Shown: in pieces, positions 37,317 through 45,680 of the stretch | Layout of the letters: each line of letters begins with the position of its first letter | Position numbering within the stretch: the first letter of the stretch is position 1 | Assembly: GCF_002278925.1 (NCBI RefSeq) | Contig: NZ_NCJH01000003.1 | Location: 1-64,000, forward strand | Length of the DNA stretch: 64,000 nucleotides | DNA from: Polaromonas sp. 39-63-25 | GTDB lineage: Bacteria; Pseudomonadota; Gammaproteobacteria; Burkholderiales; Burkholderiaceae_C | Direction of reading: 5' to 3' | The notes under the pieces: generated by a model | Seen by the model: only the letters and a program-made list of their open reading frames with translations | What the model was told of the DNA's origin: nothing | Database searches by the model: none | Program-made: the position numbers and the translations under genes

Positions 37317-38176
37317 GGGCGCGCGCTGCCTGCGGTGGGGGGCGTCACGGGACGGACGCTGACTTCGGAGCTGGTGATTTCTTTCATGCCAGCCGCAGTA
37401 TGCACCAGCAGCGCGCCGTTTTCGCCGACGCCGTGGGCCACGCCCTGGGTGCCGTCGGACAGCTGCACGGCGCGCCCGGCGAGCGCGTCACGCGCCGCAA
37501 ACCGGGCCTGAAACGGCGCAAAACCAAACAGGCCGAAGGCCTGCACCGCCTGCACCAGCGGCGCCGCCACGCGCAGCAGCGTTTGCGCCACGTCGATGCC
37601 GGGCAGCAGCGTCTGCAGGGCGCCGGGCGCCAGCGCGGCCGGCTGGCCGGCGTCCCCAGGGGCCAGCGGCTGCGCCATCGGTCGGACGTTGATGCCGACG
37701 CCGATGACCACATAACGCTGCTCGCCCCAGCTGGCGGTTTCGACCAGGATGCCGGCCAGCTTGGATTCGCCGCCGGCATCGCTCAGCCACAGGTCGTTGG
37801 GCCACTTGAGACGGATGGCGGGTGCGGCGCGGTGGCCGGGTTCCAGGCTCTCGGCGATGCTGATGCCGACCACCAGCGACAGGCCCGACCAGTCGGCCGG
37901 CTGCAGCGGCAGGCCCAGGGAAAAGGTCAGGCTGTCGCCGACGCTGCTTTGCCAGCTGCGGCCCATGCGGCCGCGGCCGGCGGTTTGCTGCTCGGCCACC
38001 AGCAGCACGGGCCCGCAAGCGTCCGGCCCGGCTGACCGGAAACGCCGCATCAGCTCGGTGTTGGTCGAATCGATCTGCGGCAGCACCTCGACCGTGAAGC
38101 CGGGCAGCACGGGCGCCACGGCCTCCCAGATGGCCTCGGCGGGCCAGCGGATGGGGGCGGTGAGTGGCGTGTTCAT
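37310..38176 (-). CDS. birA: Biotin--[acetyl-CoA-carboxylase] ligase
   Basis: 288 residues from ATG 38176, with no strong ribosome-binding site. Biotin/lipoate protein ligase core: IDSTNTELMRR (biotinyl-AMP pocket), AEQQTAGRGRMGRSWQSS with the GRGRxGR biotin loop at 67-73, IRLKWPNDLWL for the catalytic Lys, and a C-terminal SH3-like domain (LAGRAVQLSDGTQGVAHGV). The N-terminal DNA-binding domain of E. coli BirA is absent, so this is a monofunctional ligase that charges BCCP, not a repressor. It is followed by the SPOR gene with a 7-bp overlap. Confidence 0.95.
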   Translation of the reverse strand: MNTPLTAPIRWPAEAIWEAVAPVLPGFTVEVLPQIDSTNTELMRRFRSAGPDACGPVLLVAEQQTAGRGRMGRSWQSSVGDSLTFSLGLPLQPADWSGLSLVVGISIAESLEPGHRAAPAIRLKWPNDLWLSDAGGESKLAGILVETASWGEQRYVVIGVGINVRPMAQPLAPGDAGQPAALAPGALQTLLPGIDVAQTLLRVAAPLVQAVQAFGLFGFAPFQARFAARDALAGRAVQLSDGTQGVAHGVGENGALLVHTAAGMKEITSSEVSVRPVTPPTAGSARPC

Positions 38177-38304
38177 GGGGATGGTTGTGGGCTTCAGTGC
38201 GGGAGGGCGTGTCATCCCGGACTCGATCCGGGATCCATGACCGCGAACTGTTTGGGTCGCTCAAGCCGGGGCAATGGATGGCTGGTCAGGCCCGCCATGA
38301 CGGC
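38177..38304. other. Intergenic region containing a palindromic repeat
   Basis: 128 bp. CCCGGA at 38216-38221 pairs with TCCGGG at 38227-38232 inside GTCATCCCGGACTCGATCCG. The same hairpin unit, inverted and with changes, occurs at 43094-43119, so it is a dispersed palindromic repeat rather than only a terminator. Confidence 0.7.
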
Positions 38305-39024
38305 TCAGGGCTTTTTGCCTTTGGCGGGTTTGACCGGTTTGGCGGCTTTACCGGTCTTTCCGGCCTTCTTCAGGACTTTCTTGAGTTCCTTGTTGAGCTC
38401 TTTCCTGAGCTGCTTGCCCTTCACCGGCTTGTCGGCCGCGGCTGCCTTTTCAGACTTTTTCTTCTTCTCCTTCTTGCCCGGCTTGTCGTCCTTGGGCGCG
38501 AGCAGTGTGCCGCGGCAGTCGGGGGAACCGCACCAGCACGGGTACTCGGCCAGCAGCTTCTTGGTATAGGGCGCGTCGATGATCAGGCCGTAGTCGTAAA
38601 ACAGCTCGTCGCCGGCCTTGATATTGCGCAGCGCCTTGATGAAGACACGGCCGTCCTGCTCGTCGGCCTCGCAGTTGGGCTTGCAGCTGTGGTTGATCCA
38701 GCGCGAGGAGTTGCCGCCGTACTTGGCGTCAATGACATGTTTTTCATCGATGTGAAAGTAGAAGGTGTGGTTCGGGTCCTTCGGGTCGTGCGGGTGGCGG
38801 CGCAGGGCTTCTTTCCAGGTGATCACTTCGCCCACGTATTCGATCAGCGTCTCGCCTTCGGCGAGGTCCTGCACGGCAAACACCCCCTTGCCGTGGACGT
38901 TGGACACGCGCGTTTGAATACGGCGGCCGGCGTCGGGCGCGGGCTTGACGGACGGGCTGGAAAGGGGGGCAGAGACCTGAGTTTTTGACACGACGTATTT
39001 TTTTGGTATGGTTAATTCATGCAT
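38305..39024 (-). CDS. SET-domain protein with lysine-rich C-terminal tail
   Basis: 239 residues from ATG 39024; other ATGs lie a few codons upstream and no ribosome-binding site decides. Residues about 35-150 are a SET lysine-methyltransferase domain: HGKGVFAVQDLAEGETLIEY, SSRWINHSCKPNCEADEQDG with the SAM-binding NHSC (111-114), and ELFYDYG with the catalytic Tyr near 143-145. A post-SET zinc motif follows (CWCGSPDCRG, Cys163, 165, 170). Residues 178-239 are a Lys/Ala/Pro tail resembling histone H1. SET proteins are known in Chlamydia and other bacteria, where they methylate histone-like proteins. Divergent from the TlpA-topB operon. Confidence 0.92.
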   Translation of the reverse strand: MHELTIPKKYVVSKTQVSAPLSSPSVKPAPDAGRRIQTRVSNVHGKGVFAVQDLAEGETLIEYVGEVITWKEALRRHPHDPKDPNHTFYFHIDEKHVIDAKYGGNSSRWINHSCKPNCEADEQDGRVFIKALRNIKAGDELFYDYGLIIDAPYTKKLLAEYPCWCGSPDCRGTLLAPKDDKPGKKEKKKKSEKAAAADKPVKGKQLRKELNKELKKVLKKAGKTGKAAKPVKPAKGKKP

Positions 39025-39098
39025 GTGCGCGCACATGCGGGTGCGCGCGTGCGTACGCGCGAAGCCGCTATTGTAGTGAAGCACGCAAGGAGCAAGCC

Positions 39099-39617
39099 AT
39101 GTTGAACCGCCGCAAGGCACTCGAATCCGTCGCCGCGCTGGCCGCCGCGGGTCTGGGGCTGCCCGCGTGGGCAAGGGGCTCGGACAGCCCCTTGCCCCAG
39201 GTCGGCAGCACCCTGGCCTTGCCGGCCTTGAGCCTGCTGGATGGACGCTCCTGGACGCCCGGGCAAGTGCAGGGAAAGGTGCTTGTGGTGTACTGGTGGG
39301 CCAGCTGGTGCCCTTTTTGTGCGGTGCAGTCGCCCCATATGGAGGCTTTATGGCGTGCGCAGAAGGCGCGGGGCCTGGAGGTTCTGGCGCTGTCGATTGA
39401 TAAGGAGGCCGCTGCGGCGGTCAACTATATGAAGGTCAGGGGCTACAGTTTTCCCGCCGGGATGCTGAGCCCTGAAGTGGCCAAAGTGCTGCCCAAACCG
39501 GACGGTCTGCCGGTGGTGGTGGCTGTGAAAGTCAGTGGCAAGCGTGGAAAAGTCCTGTTTGCCGAAGCCGGGGAAATGCTCCCTGAAGATGTAGAAGGTT
39601 TGAAGAAGTACTTATGA
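39099..39617 (+). CDS. TlpA-like thioredoxin family protein
   Basis: 172 residues from ATG 39099, which has AAGGAG upstream. The N-terminus looks like a Tat- or Sec-type signal (NRRKALESVAALAAAGLGLP then AWA). The thioredoxin/TlpA fold follows with the redox pair WCPFC (Cys71, Cys74) in VLVVYWWASWCPFCAVQSP. A cis-Pro region is seen at DGLPVVVAV. Periplasmic disulfide reductase or a redox partner of cytochrome maturation is the usual role. Its stop overlaps the topB start as ATGA (39614-39617), so the two are translationally coupled, an unexpected pairing of a periplasmic redox protein with a topoisomerase. Confidence 0.9.
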   Translation: MLNRRKALESVAALAAAGLGLPAWARGSDSPLPQVGSTLALPALSLLDGRSWTPGQVQGKVLVVYWWASWCPFCAVQSPHMEALWRAQKARGLEVLALSIDKEAAAAVNYMKVRGYSFPAGMLSPEVAKVLPKPDGLPVVVAVKVSGKRGKVLFAEAGEMLPEDVEGLKKYL

Positions 39618-42583
39618 AAACGCTGGTGATTGCAGAAAAACCCTCGGTTGCACAGGACATCGTGCGGGCGATGACGCCGACCGCGGGCAAGTTTGAAAAG
39701 CACGATGAGTACTTTGAGAGCGACGACTGGCTGGTCACCTCGGCCGTCGGCCACCTGGTGGAAATCCAGGCGCCGGAGGAGTTCGACGTCAAGCGCGGCA
39801 AATGGAGTTTTGCCAACCTGCCGGTGATCCCGCCCTACTTCGACCTCAAGCCGATGGACAAGACCAAGACGCGGCTCAATGCCATCGTCAAGCTGACCAA
39901 ACGCAAGGACGTGGGCGCCCTCGTCAACGCCTGCGACGCGGGCCGCGAGGGTGAGCTGATCTTCCGCCTGATCCAGCAGTACGCCAAGAGCGCGCACCCG
40001 GTCAAGCGCCTGTGGCTGCAGTCCATGACGCCGGCCGCGATCCGCGAAGGTTTTGACAGCCTGCGCACCGATGCGCAGATGTTGCCGCTGGCCGATGCGG
40101 CGCGTTGCCGCTCGGAGGCCGACTGGATGGTCGGCATCAACGGCACGCGCGCCATGACGGCCTTCAATTCGCGCGATGGCGGCTTCTTTCTGACGACCGT
40201 GGGGCGCGTGCAGACGCCGACCTTGTCGGTGGTGGTCGAGCGCGAGGAAAAAATCCGCAAGTTCGTGTCCAGGGACTACTGGGAAATCCACGCGAGTTTC
40301 CTGGCCGAGGCCGGCGAGTACCCGGCCAAGTGGTTTGACCCGAAGTGGAAAAAAGCGGCCGCCAATGCCGACAACACCGAGCCCGATGCCGAGTTGAAAG
40401 CCGACCGCGTCTGGTCCGAACGCGAAGCACTCGCGATTGCCGAAGCGGTGCGCGGCAAGGCCGCCACGGTGACCGAAGAAAGCAAGCCGACCACGCAGGC
40501 CGCGGGGCTGCTGTTTGACCTGACCTCGCTGCAGCGCGAGGCCAACGGCAAGTTCGGCTTTTCGGCCAAGACCACGCTGTCGATTGCGCAAAGCCTGTAT
40601 GAACGCCACAAGGCGCTGACCTACCCGCGTACCGATTCGCGTGCACTGCCGGAGGACTATGTGCCGGTGGTCAAGCAGACCTTTGAAATGCTGGCCGCCA
40701 GTTCCATGAAACACCTGGCCCCCCATGCGGCGACGGCGCTCAAGGGCAACTACATCAAGCCCAGCAAGCGCATTTTCGACAACAGCAAGGTGAGCGATCA
40801 CTTTGCCATCATCCCAACGCTGCAGGCGCCCAGCGGCCTGAGTGACGCCGAGCAAAAGCTGTACGACCTGGTGGTGCGCCGCTTCATGGCGGTGTTTTTC
40901 CCGAGCGCCGAATACCTGGTGACCACGCGGATTTCCCAGGCCGTCGGCCACAGCTTCAAGACCGAGGGCAAGGTGCTCGTCAAGCCGGGCTGGCTGGCGA
41001 TTTACGGCAAGGAAGCCGCCGATGAAGTGGCGGATGCCAAGGAAGGCGACAAGGGCCAGAGCCTGGTGCCGGTGAAACCCGGCGAGATGGTGCGTGCCGA
41101 GGTGGTCGAAGCCAAGGGACTCAAGACCCGTCCACCCGCCCGCTATTCGGAAGCGACCCTGCTGGGTGCGATGGAAGGCGCCGGCAAGACGATCGACGAC
41201 GACGAGCTGCGTGAAGCCATGCAGGAAAAAGGGCTGGGCACACCGGCCACGCGCGCGGCCACCATCGAGGGCCTGATCAACGAGAAATACATGCTGCGCG
41301 AAGGCCGCGAACTGATTCCGACGGCCAAGGCCTTTCAGCTCATGACCTTGCTGCGCGGCCTGGGCGTGGAAGAGCTCTCTCGCGCCGACCTGACCGGCGA
41401 GTGGGAATACAAACTCGCGCAGATGGAACACGGCAAGCTCAGCCGCGAGACCTTCATGGCCGAAATTGCCGCCATGACCAAAAACCTGGTCGACAAGGCC
41501 AAGGGTTACGACAAGGACACGATTCCCGGCGACTACGCCACGCTGAGCGCGCCCTGCCCCAACTGCGGCGGCGTGATCAAGGAAAACTACCGGCGCTACA
41601 CCTGCACCGGCAAGAACGGCGCGGAAGGCTGCGGCTTTTCGTTCGGCAAGACACCGGCCGGCCGCACCTTCGAGGTGGCCGAGGTCGAACAGTTCCTGCG
41701 CGACAAGCGGATCGGCCCGCTGGACGGCTTCCGCTCCAAGGCCGGCTGGCCTTTCACCGCCGAGATGGTCATCAAGTTCGACGAAGAGACCAAGAACTAC
41801 AAGCTCGAGTTCGACTTCGGCGACGACAAGGCCGGCGAAACCGGCGAGATCGTCGACTTCAGCGCCCAGCAGTCACTGGGGGCCTGCCCCAAGTGCGGTG
41901 CGGGCGTGTTCGAACACGGCAAGAATTACGTCTGCGAAAAGTCGGTGCCGACCAACGCGCAACCGACACCGAGCTGCGACTTCAAGACCGGCCAGATGAT
42001 ATTGCAGCAGCCGGTGGAGCGCGAGCAGATGGTCAAGCTGCTCACGACCGGCAAGACCGATTTGCTCGACAAGTTTGTCTCCATGCGCACGCGCCGCCCC
42101 TTCAAGGCCATGCTGGCCTGGGACGCCGAAGCCGGCAAGGTCAACTTCGAGTTTGCGCCATCCAAGTTTCCGCCGCGCAAGACCGCCGGCCCGCCGCGGA
42201 CCGGCACGGTGAAAACGCCGTTCGGGAAAACAGTGGCCGCGAAGACTGCCGGACCCGCCGCCAAAAAGGCGGCGGCCAAAAAAGTCGCGGCCAAAAAAGC
42301 CCCCGCTGCCAAAACCGCCAAGCCGAAAGTGCCGCGCGTTGCCAAGCCAGGCAGTGGCCTCAAACCCAGCGACGCACTGGCCGCGGTGATTGGTTCCGAA
42401 CCGGTGGCGCGCACCCAGGTCATCAAGAAACTCTGGGACTACATCAAGGCCGAAGGCCTGCAGGACGCGGCCAACAAACGCGCCATCAACGCCGATGCCA
42501 AGCTGCTGGCTGTGTTCGGCAAGCCGCAGGTGACGATGTTTGAGCTGGCGGGGATTGTCGGGAAGCATTTGACAGCCGAGTAA
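39614..42583 (+). CDS. topB: DNA topoisomerase III with C-terminal SWIB domain
   Basis: 989 residues, against about 650 for E. coli TopB. Type IA core: TOPRIM at the N-terminus (MKTLVIAEKPSVAQDIVRAM, CDAGREGELIFR) and the active-site Tyr337 in LTYPRTDSRALP. C-terminal zinc-finger-like repeats follow (CPNCGGVIKENYRRYTCTG, CPKCGAGVFEHGKNYVCEKS). A Lys/Ala/Pro linker (about 870-910, AAKKAAAKKVAAKKAPAAK) leads to a SWIB/MDM2 domain, about 915-985 (KPSDALAAVIGSEPVARTQV, KKLWDYIKAEGLQD, ADAKLLAVFG). Topoisomerase-SWIB fusions are known in Chlamydia and some proteobacteria. It decatenates DNA and relaxes negative supercoils. Confidence 0.96.
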   Translation: MKTLVIAEKPSVAQDIVRAMTPTAGKFEKHDEYFESDDWLVTSAVGHLVEIQAPEEFDVKRGKWSFANLPVIPPYFDLKPMDKTKTRLNAIVKLTKRKDVGALVNACDAGREGELIFRLIQQYAKSAHPVKRLWLQSMTPAAIREGFDSLRTDAQMLPLADAARCRSEADWMVGINGTRAMTAFNSRDGGFFLTTVGRVQTPTLSVVVEREEKIRKFVSRDYWEIHASFLAEAGEYPAKWFDPKWKKAAANADNTEPDAELKADRVWSEREALAIAEAVRGKAATVTEESKPTTQAAGLLFDLTSLQREANGKFGFSAKTTLSIAQSLYERHKALTYPRTDSRALPEDYVPVVKQTFEMLAASSMKHLAPHAATALKGNYIKPSKRIFDNSKVSDHFAIIPTLQAPSGLSDAEQKLYDLVVRRFMAVFFPSAEYLVTTRISQAVGHSFKTEGKVLVKPGWLAIYGKEAADEVADAKEGDKGQSLVPVKPGEMVRAEVVEAKGLKTRPPARYSEATLLGAMEGAGKTIDDDELREAMQEKGLGTPATRAATIEGLINEKYMLREGRELIPTAKAFQLMTLLRGLGVEELSRADLTGEWEYKLAQMEHGKLSRETFMAEIAAMTKNLVDKAKGYDKDTIPGDYATLSAPCPNCGGVIKENYRRYTCTGKNGAEGCGFSFGKTPAGRTFEVAEVEQFLRDKRIGPLDGFRSKAGWPFTAEMVIKFDEETKNYKLEFDFGDDKAGETGEIVDFSAQQSLGACPKCGAGVFEHGKNYVCEKSVPTNAQPTPSCDFKTGQMILQQPVEREQMVKLLTTGKTDLLDKFVSMRTRRPFKAMLAWDAEAGKVNFEFAPSKFPPRKTAGPPRTGTVKTPFGKTVAAKTAGPAAKKAAAKKVAAKKAPAAKTAKPKVPRVAKPGSGLKPSDALAAVIGSEPVARTQVIKKLWDYIKAEGLQDAANKRAINADAKLLAVFGKPQVTMFELAGIVGKHLTAE

Positions 42584-42699
42584 ATTCCACGGCTTTGCAC
42601 GGCTCCCTTCGCCGGCATCACGCTGCGACCGCGGTCTGCCTTGGACAGTAGGGGCAACTCCCCACCCCTAGCCCCTGCCCTCGCCCCGCTGGGCGATGG

Positions 42700-43085
42700 A
42701 GGGGGACTTCATTTGGCTGCGTGTGTTGCGTCCGCGTGCAAACATCACAGCCACGTTCTCCGACCTGACGCGCTGCGCGCGTCAGGTCTCTCCGAATTCG
42801 GAGTTTGGTATTTCTCTTCGTTCCCTCCCCGTCGGGCTGGGCCGAGGAGCGCAGGCAAAAGCGGATCAGGGCTCGCGATTGTCTGAGGCGGAGCCGAGTT
42901 CGAGCGAGCCCCCGCTTTTGTCGAGCACCGCAGGCTGCCTGGAGCGAAGCGGAAGGACCCAGACCATCGGGTCGCCTTTTCTTTGGGTACTTTCTTTTGG
43001 CGACGCAAAAGTAAAGTGCCTCGCCCGCCGGGGCGAGACCCGGCCTGCAGGCGAACCACACACGGTCAAAAACACAGTCGGTAGC
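42700..43085. repeat. Long interspersed repeat element (REP-like, about 380 bp)
   Basis: Contains the string TTCTTTGGGTACTTTCTTTT followed by GGCGACGCAAAAGTAAAGTG and CCTCGCCCGCCGGGGCGAGA, which I recognise as a widespread non-coding repeat of Comamonadaceae and related betaproteobacteria, usually annotated as small spurious proteins. It ends in palindromic CTCGCC...GGCGAG. Its exact limits are uncertain. No transposase gene is present. Confidence 0.6.
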
Positions 43086-43093
43086 CGGCAAAC

Positions 43094-43119
43094 ATGGATC
43101 TCGGATCAAGTCCGGAATG
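43094..43119 (-). repeat. Palindromic repeat, second copy
   Basis: ATGGATCTCGGATCAAGTCC followed by GGAATG is the inverted, mutated counterpart of the hairpin at 38211-38238 (GTCATCCCGGACTCGATCCG). Confidence 0.65.
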
Positions 43120-43131
43120 GACCCGTGTCAG

Positions 43132-43193
43132 GAAATTTTGCTATAAATTAGGTAGCTGTTTGCGCTTGTCCAGTAAGGGCTGGAGGCTTGTTC
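43132..43193 (-). repeat. Dispersed 55-60 bp repeat, copy 10 (only minus-strand copy)
   Basis: Reverse complement reads GCCTCCAGCCCTTACTGGAC, then GCGCAAACAGCTACCTAATT. It lies just downstream of the plus-strand topB and the repeat element, 20 bp before the stop of the PuuD-type gene at 43214. Confidence 0.8.
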
Positions 43194-43213
43194 GGCACGC
43201 AGCCGGCGGCATG

Positions 43214-44023
43214 TCAGGCCGTAGCGTGCTTCTTCGCCGCCGCCACCGCGGAAAGAAAATCCTCCAGTACCGCCGCATCGTCAATCGTGTCCGAACCCGG
43301 CTGGTGAAACTCGGGGTGCCACTGCAGCGCCGCGATGTAGCTTTTGGCCGGGTCCTTGCGGCGTATGGCTTCCACCATGCCGTCGGGCACGCTGAAGGCT
43401 TCGGCCACGAACTCGGGCGCCAGCTTCTTGATGCCTTGATGGTGAATGCTGTTGACACGTGCGCGTTCCACGCCAGGGTAAAGGCGGGACAACTGCGTGC
43501 CCTGCACGATCTCCACGCTGTGGAAGTTCTGGTCGTAGACCACCGCGTCGCGATGCAGGAAGGACTCGGGCACCTGGGTGGCGATGTCCTGGTACAGCGT
43601 GCCGCCGAAGGCCACATTGAGCAGCTGCAGGCCGCGGCAGATGCCGAACACCGGCTTGCCGGCTTTTTCGAAAGACGCCACCATGGCCTTGTCGTAGTCG
43701 TCGCGCACGCGGTCGCCGGACCAGCGTTCTTCGAGCGGCTCTTCGCCGTAGCTGCCGGGCCAGACATCGGCGCCGCCGTGCAGCACCAGGCCGTCGAGCC
43801 ACTGGGCATAGTCGTCGAAACCCGCATCGCCGCGCTGGGTGGCGCCGGTCGGACAGGGCACCATGACCACCATCGCGCCCGAGGACATGATCCAGTGGGC
43901 GACCGTCTGCTCGACGTATTGCAGGGTTTTGCCGGTGAACAGCGAACGCGTCGGGTCGGCGTGGGAAAAGCAGGCCGAGAGGCCGATTTTGAGCCGGGTG
44001 CGCATGTGGCGCTGGCTGTTCAT
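43214..44023 (-). CDS. Gamma-glutamyl-gamma-aminobutyrate hydrolase (PuuD-type) family protein
   Basis: 269 residues from ATG 44023; an ATG at 44041 is possible. Class I glutamine amidotransferase-like peptidase C26 fold: LDGLVLHGGADVWP, nucleophile Cys129 in FGICRGLQLLN, and catalytic His/Glu in ALQWHPEFHQP. PuuD hydrolyses gamma-glutamyl-GABA in putrescine degradation, and relatives act on other gamma-glutamyl compounds. No puu genes are near, so the exact substrate is open. Stop at 43214 adjoins a repeat stack. Transcription goes away from the histidine-kinase gene on the same strand, whose stop lies 80 bp before it upstream. Confidence 0.87.
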   Translation of the reverse strand: MNSQRHMRTRLKIGLSACFSHADPTRSLFTGKTLQYVEQTVAHWIMSSGAMVVMVPCPTGATQRGDAGFDDYAQWLDGLVLHGGADVWPGSYGEEPLEERWSGDRVRDDYDKAMVASFEKAGKPVFGICRGLQLLNVAFGGTLYQDIATQVPESFLHRDAVVYDQNFHSVEIVQGTQLSRLYPGVERARVNSIHHQGIKKLAPEFVAEAFSVPDGMVEAIRRKDPAKSYIAALQWHPEFHQPGSDTIDDAAVLEDFLSAVAAAKKHATA

Positions 44024-44103
44024 GGCTGTCGTTTTGCGCATCGCGGATCCAGTCGCAGGTCGTCGGTTCGGGGGCAGTGCCCAGTGTAGTGAGGTGCCGG
44101 CCT

Positions 44104-45546
44104 TTATTCCTGCGGCAGGTCGGCAAACCCCATGAACCGAACGGTGATGCGTGTCCCCGGCGGCGTGTGGCCGGGCACGGCGTCATCAACCGCGACGGTG
44201 GCGCCATGCTGTTTGGCGATTTCCTCCGCGATGGCGAGCCCCAGTCCCGAACCGTCGACATTGGTGCCGAGCGCGCGGTAAAACGGCTGCAGCACCAGCT
44301 CGCGCTCGGCGGCCGGGATGCCCGGGCCCGAGTCCTCGACCTGCAGCACCACCACGCCGCTGAAGCGGTCGGTCAGCAGGCGCACCGTGACCTGCCCGCC
44401 CTCGGGTGTGTAGTTGAGCGCGTTGTCCAGGAGGTTGCGCGTCAGCTCCTTGAGCAGTGTGGGGTTGGCTTCCAGCATGTTGGCGGCTTCGCCGGCCGGC
44501 GGGCCTTCGTAGCCGAGGTCGATGCGTTTTTCCAGCGCCCGCGGCACCGAGTCCTGGATGGCCTCGGCCAGGATGTGCACCAGGTCCAGCCGCTGCTTGG
44601 CCAGGCTGCGGCCGGTGGTTTCAGCGCGGGCCAGGGCCAGCAACTGATTCACGGTGTGGGTGGCGCGTATGCTGGCGCGGCCGATCTGCTTGAGGGACTT
44701 TTTCAGTTCGTCGGCGTCGGTTTCGCGCTGTGCCAGGTCGGCCTGCATGCGCAGCCCGGCCAGCGGGGTCTTGAGCTGATGGGCGGCGTCGGCCAGAAAG
44801 CGCTTCTGCGTGGTCAGCAGCACCTTGAGCCGGCCCAGCAGGTCGTTGATGGACGACACCAGTGGCGCGACTTCTTCGGGCACGATGCTTTCGTCGAGCG
44901 GGCTCATGTCGTCGGACTTGCGTGCGCGTATGCGTTTTTCCAGCTGGTCCAGCGGCTTGATGCCGCGCACCAGCGCCAGCCAGACCAGCAGCACGGCCAG
45001 CGGCAGCGTGACAAACTGCGGCACCATCACGCCCTTGACGATCTCGGTGGCCAGCGTCTTGCGCTTTTCCAGCGTCTCGGCCACCTGGATCAGGATCGGG
45101 TGGCCGCCCGCCACATCGACCTTGATCCAGGTGTAGGCCACACGCACGTCCTGCCCCTGCATGATGTCCTCGCGCAGCCGTACTTCGCCGTCAAAGGTCA
45201 TCTCCTCGTCTGTCGGCAGGGGCAGGTCGTGTTCGCCGCTGATGAACTCGCCGCGCGCGCCCAGCACCTGGTAGAACACCAGGTCGGTGTCGTCGGCACG
45301 CAGGATCTCGCGTGCCGGCGCCGTCAGGTTGAACTGCACCTGCTTGTTTTTGACGACGATCAGTTTGCTCAGCGCCTGCACGTTGTACTCGAGCGCGCGG
45401 TCAAAGGGTTTGCCGGCAATGTTCTGCGCCACCAGCCAGGTCAGCGCCAGGCTGATCGGCCACAGCAACAGCAGCGGCGTGAGCATCCAGTCGAGGATCT
45501 CCCCGAACAGGCTGCGCCGTTCGCGCTGAAAGAGTCTCAGTGCCAC
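44104..45546 (-). CDS. Sensor histidine kinase (QseC/TctE-like)
   Basis: 480 residues. Two membrane segments (about residues 21-42 and 180-205) enclose a periplasmic sensor of about 135 residues. A HAMP-like linker (IKPLDQLEKRIRARKSDDMS) is followed by the phospho-acceptor region FLADAAHQLKTPLAGLRMQ with His256, and by the ATP-binding boxes: N-box LLDNALNYTPEGG, G1 DSGPGIP and G2 GSGLGLAI. The partner is the OmpR-type regulator 135 bp upstream. Similar pairs (QseBC, TctDE) sense catecholamines or tricarboxylates; no target is near enough to decide. The ATG at 45546 is accepted for the membrane start. Confidence 0.92.
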   Translation of the reverse strand: MALRLFQRERRSLFGEILDWMLTPLLLLWPISLALTWLVAQNIAGKPFDRALEYNVQALSKLIVVKNKQVQFNLTAPAREILRADDTDLVFYQVLGARGEFISGEHDLPLPTDEEMTFDGEVRLREDIMQGQDVRVAYTWIKVDVAGGHPILIQVAETLEKRKTLATEIVKGVMVPQFVTLPLAVLLVWLALVRGIKPLDQLEKRIRARKSDDMSPLDESIVPEEVAPLVSSINDLLGRLKVLLTTQKRFLADAAHQLKTPLAGLRMQADLAQRETDADELKKSLKQIGRASIRATHTVNQLLALARAETTGRSLAKQRLDLVHILAEAIQDSVPRALEKRIDLGYEGPPAGEAANMLEANPTLLKELTRNLLDNALNYTPEGGQVTVRLLTDRFSGVVVLQVEDSGPGIPAAERELVLQPFYRALGTNVDGSGLGLAIAEEIAKQHGATVAVDDAVPGHTPPGTRITVRFMGFADLPQE

Positions 45547-45586
45547 AGCTCGAAAAGTACGGTGGCGTTGTCTTCAAGCCGGCCGG

Positions 45587-45676
45587 GGCCGCGGAGCCGG
45601 CTTTGTCGGGCCGCAGGCGCAGCGGCCCCCTCGGGGGGCAGAGAGCTACGCGCAGCGAGCGAACGTGGGGGCCACA
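45587..45676. repeat. Interspersed repeat between response regulator and kinase genes
   Basis: Contains GCAGCGGCCCCCTCGGGGGG followed by CAGAGAGCTACGCGCAGCGA and GCGAACGTGGGGGCC, a motif I know as a common Comamonadaceae intergenic repeat. The CCCCCTCGGGGGG part is self-complementary. It separates the two-component genes by 135 bp, more than is usual. Confidence 0.55.
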
Positions 45677-45680
45677 TTCA

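Larger units (their letters stand above)
42584..43213. other. Intergenic region made of three repeat families, no gene
   Basis: 630 bp between convergent topB and the PuuD-type gene. Several overlapping frames exist but all read as Arg/Pro/Ser-rich junk and none is a protein family. Contents, in order: a long interspersed element (about 42700-43085), a copy of the CCGGA palindromic repeat (43094-43119) and a minus-strand copy of the 55-60 bp repeat (43132-43193). Confidence 0.85.

Noticed and set aside
39443-41431. A 662-residue minus-strand reading frame opposite topB
   Set aside because: Antisense to TopB; composition typical of GC-rich shadow frames.
42641-43151. Overlapping small frames in the topB-PuuD gap that are often annotated as proteins in this family of bacteria
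   Set aside because: They fall inside an interspersed non-coding repeat; no frame has a start, ribosome-binding site or conserved domain.
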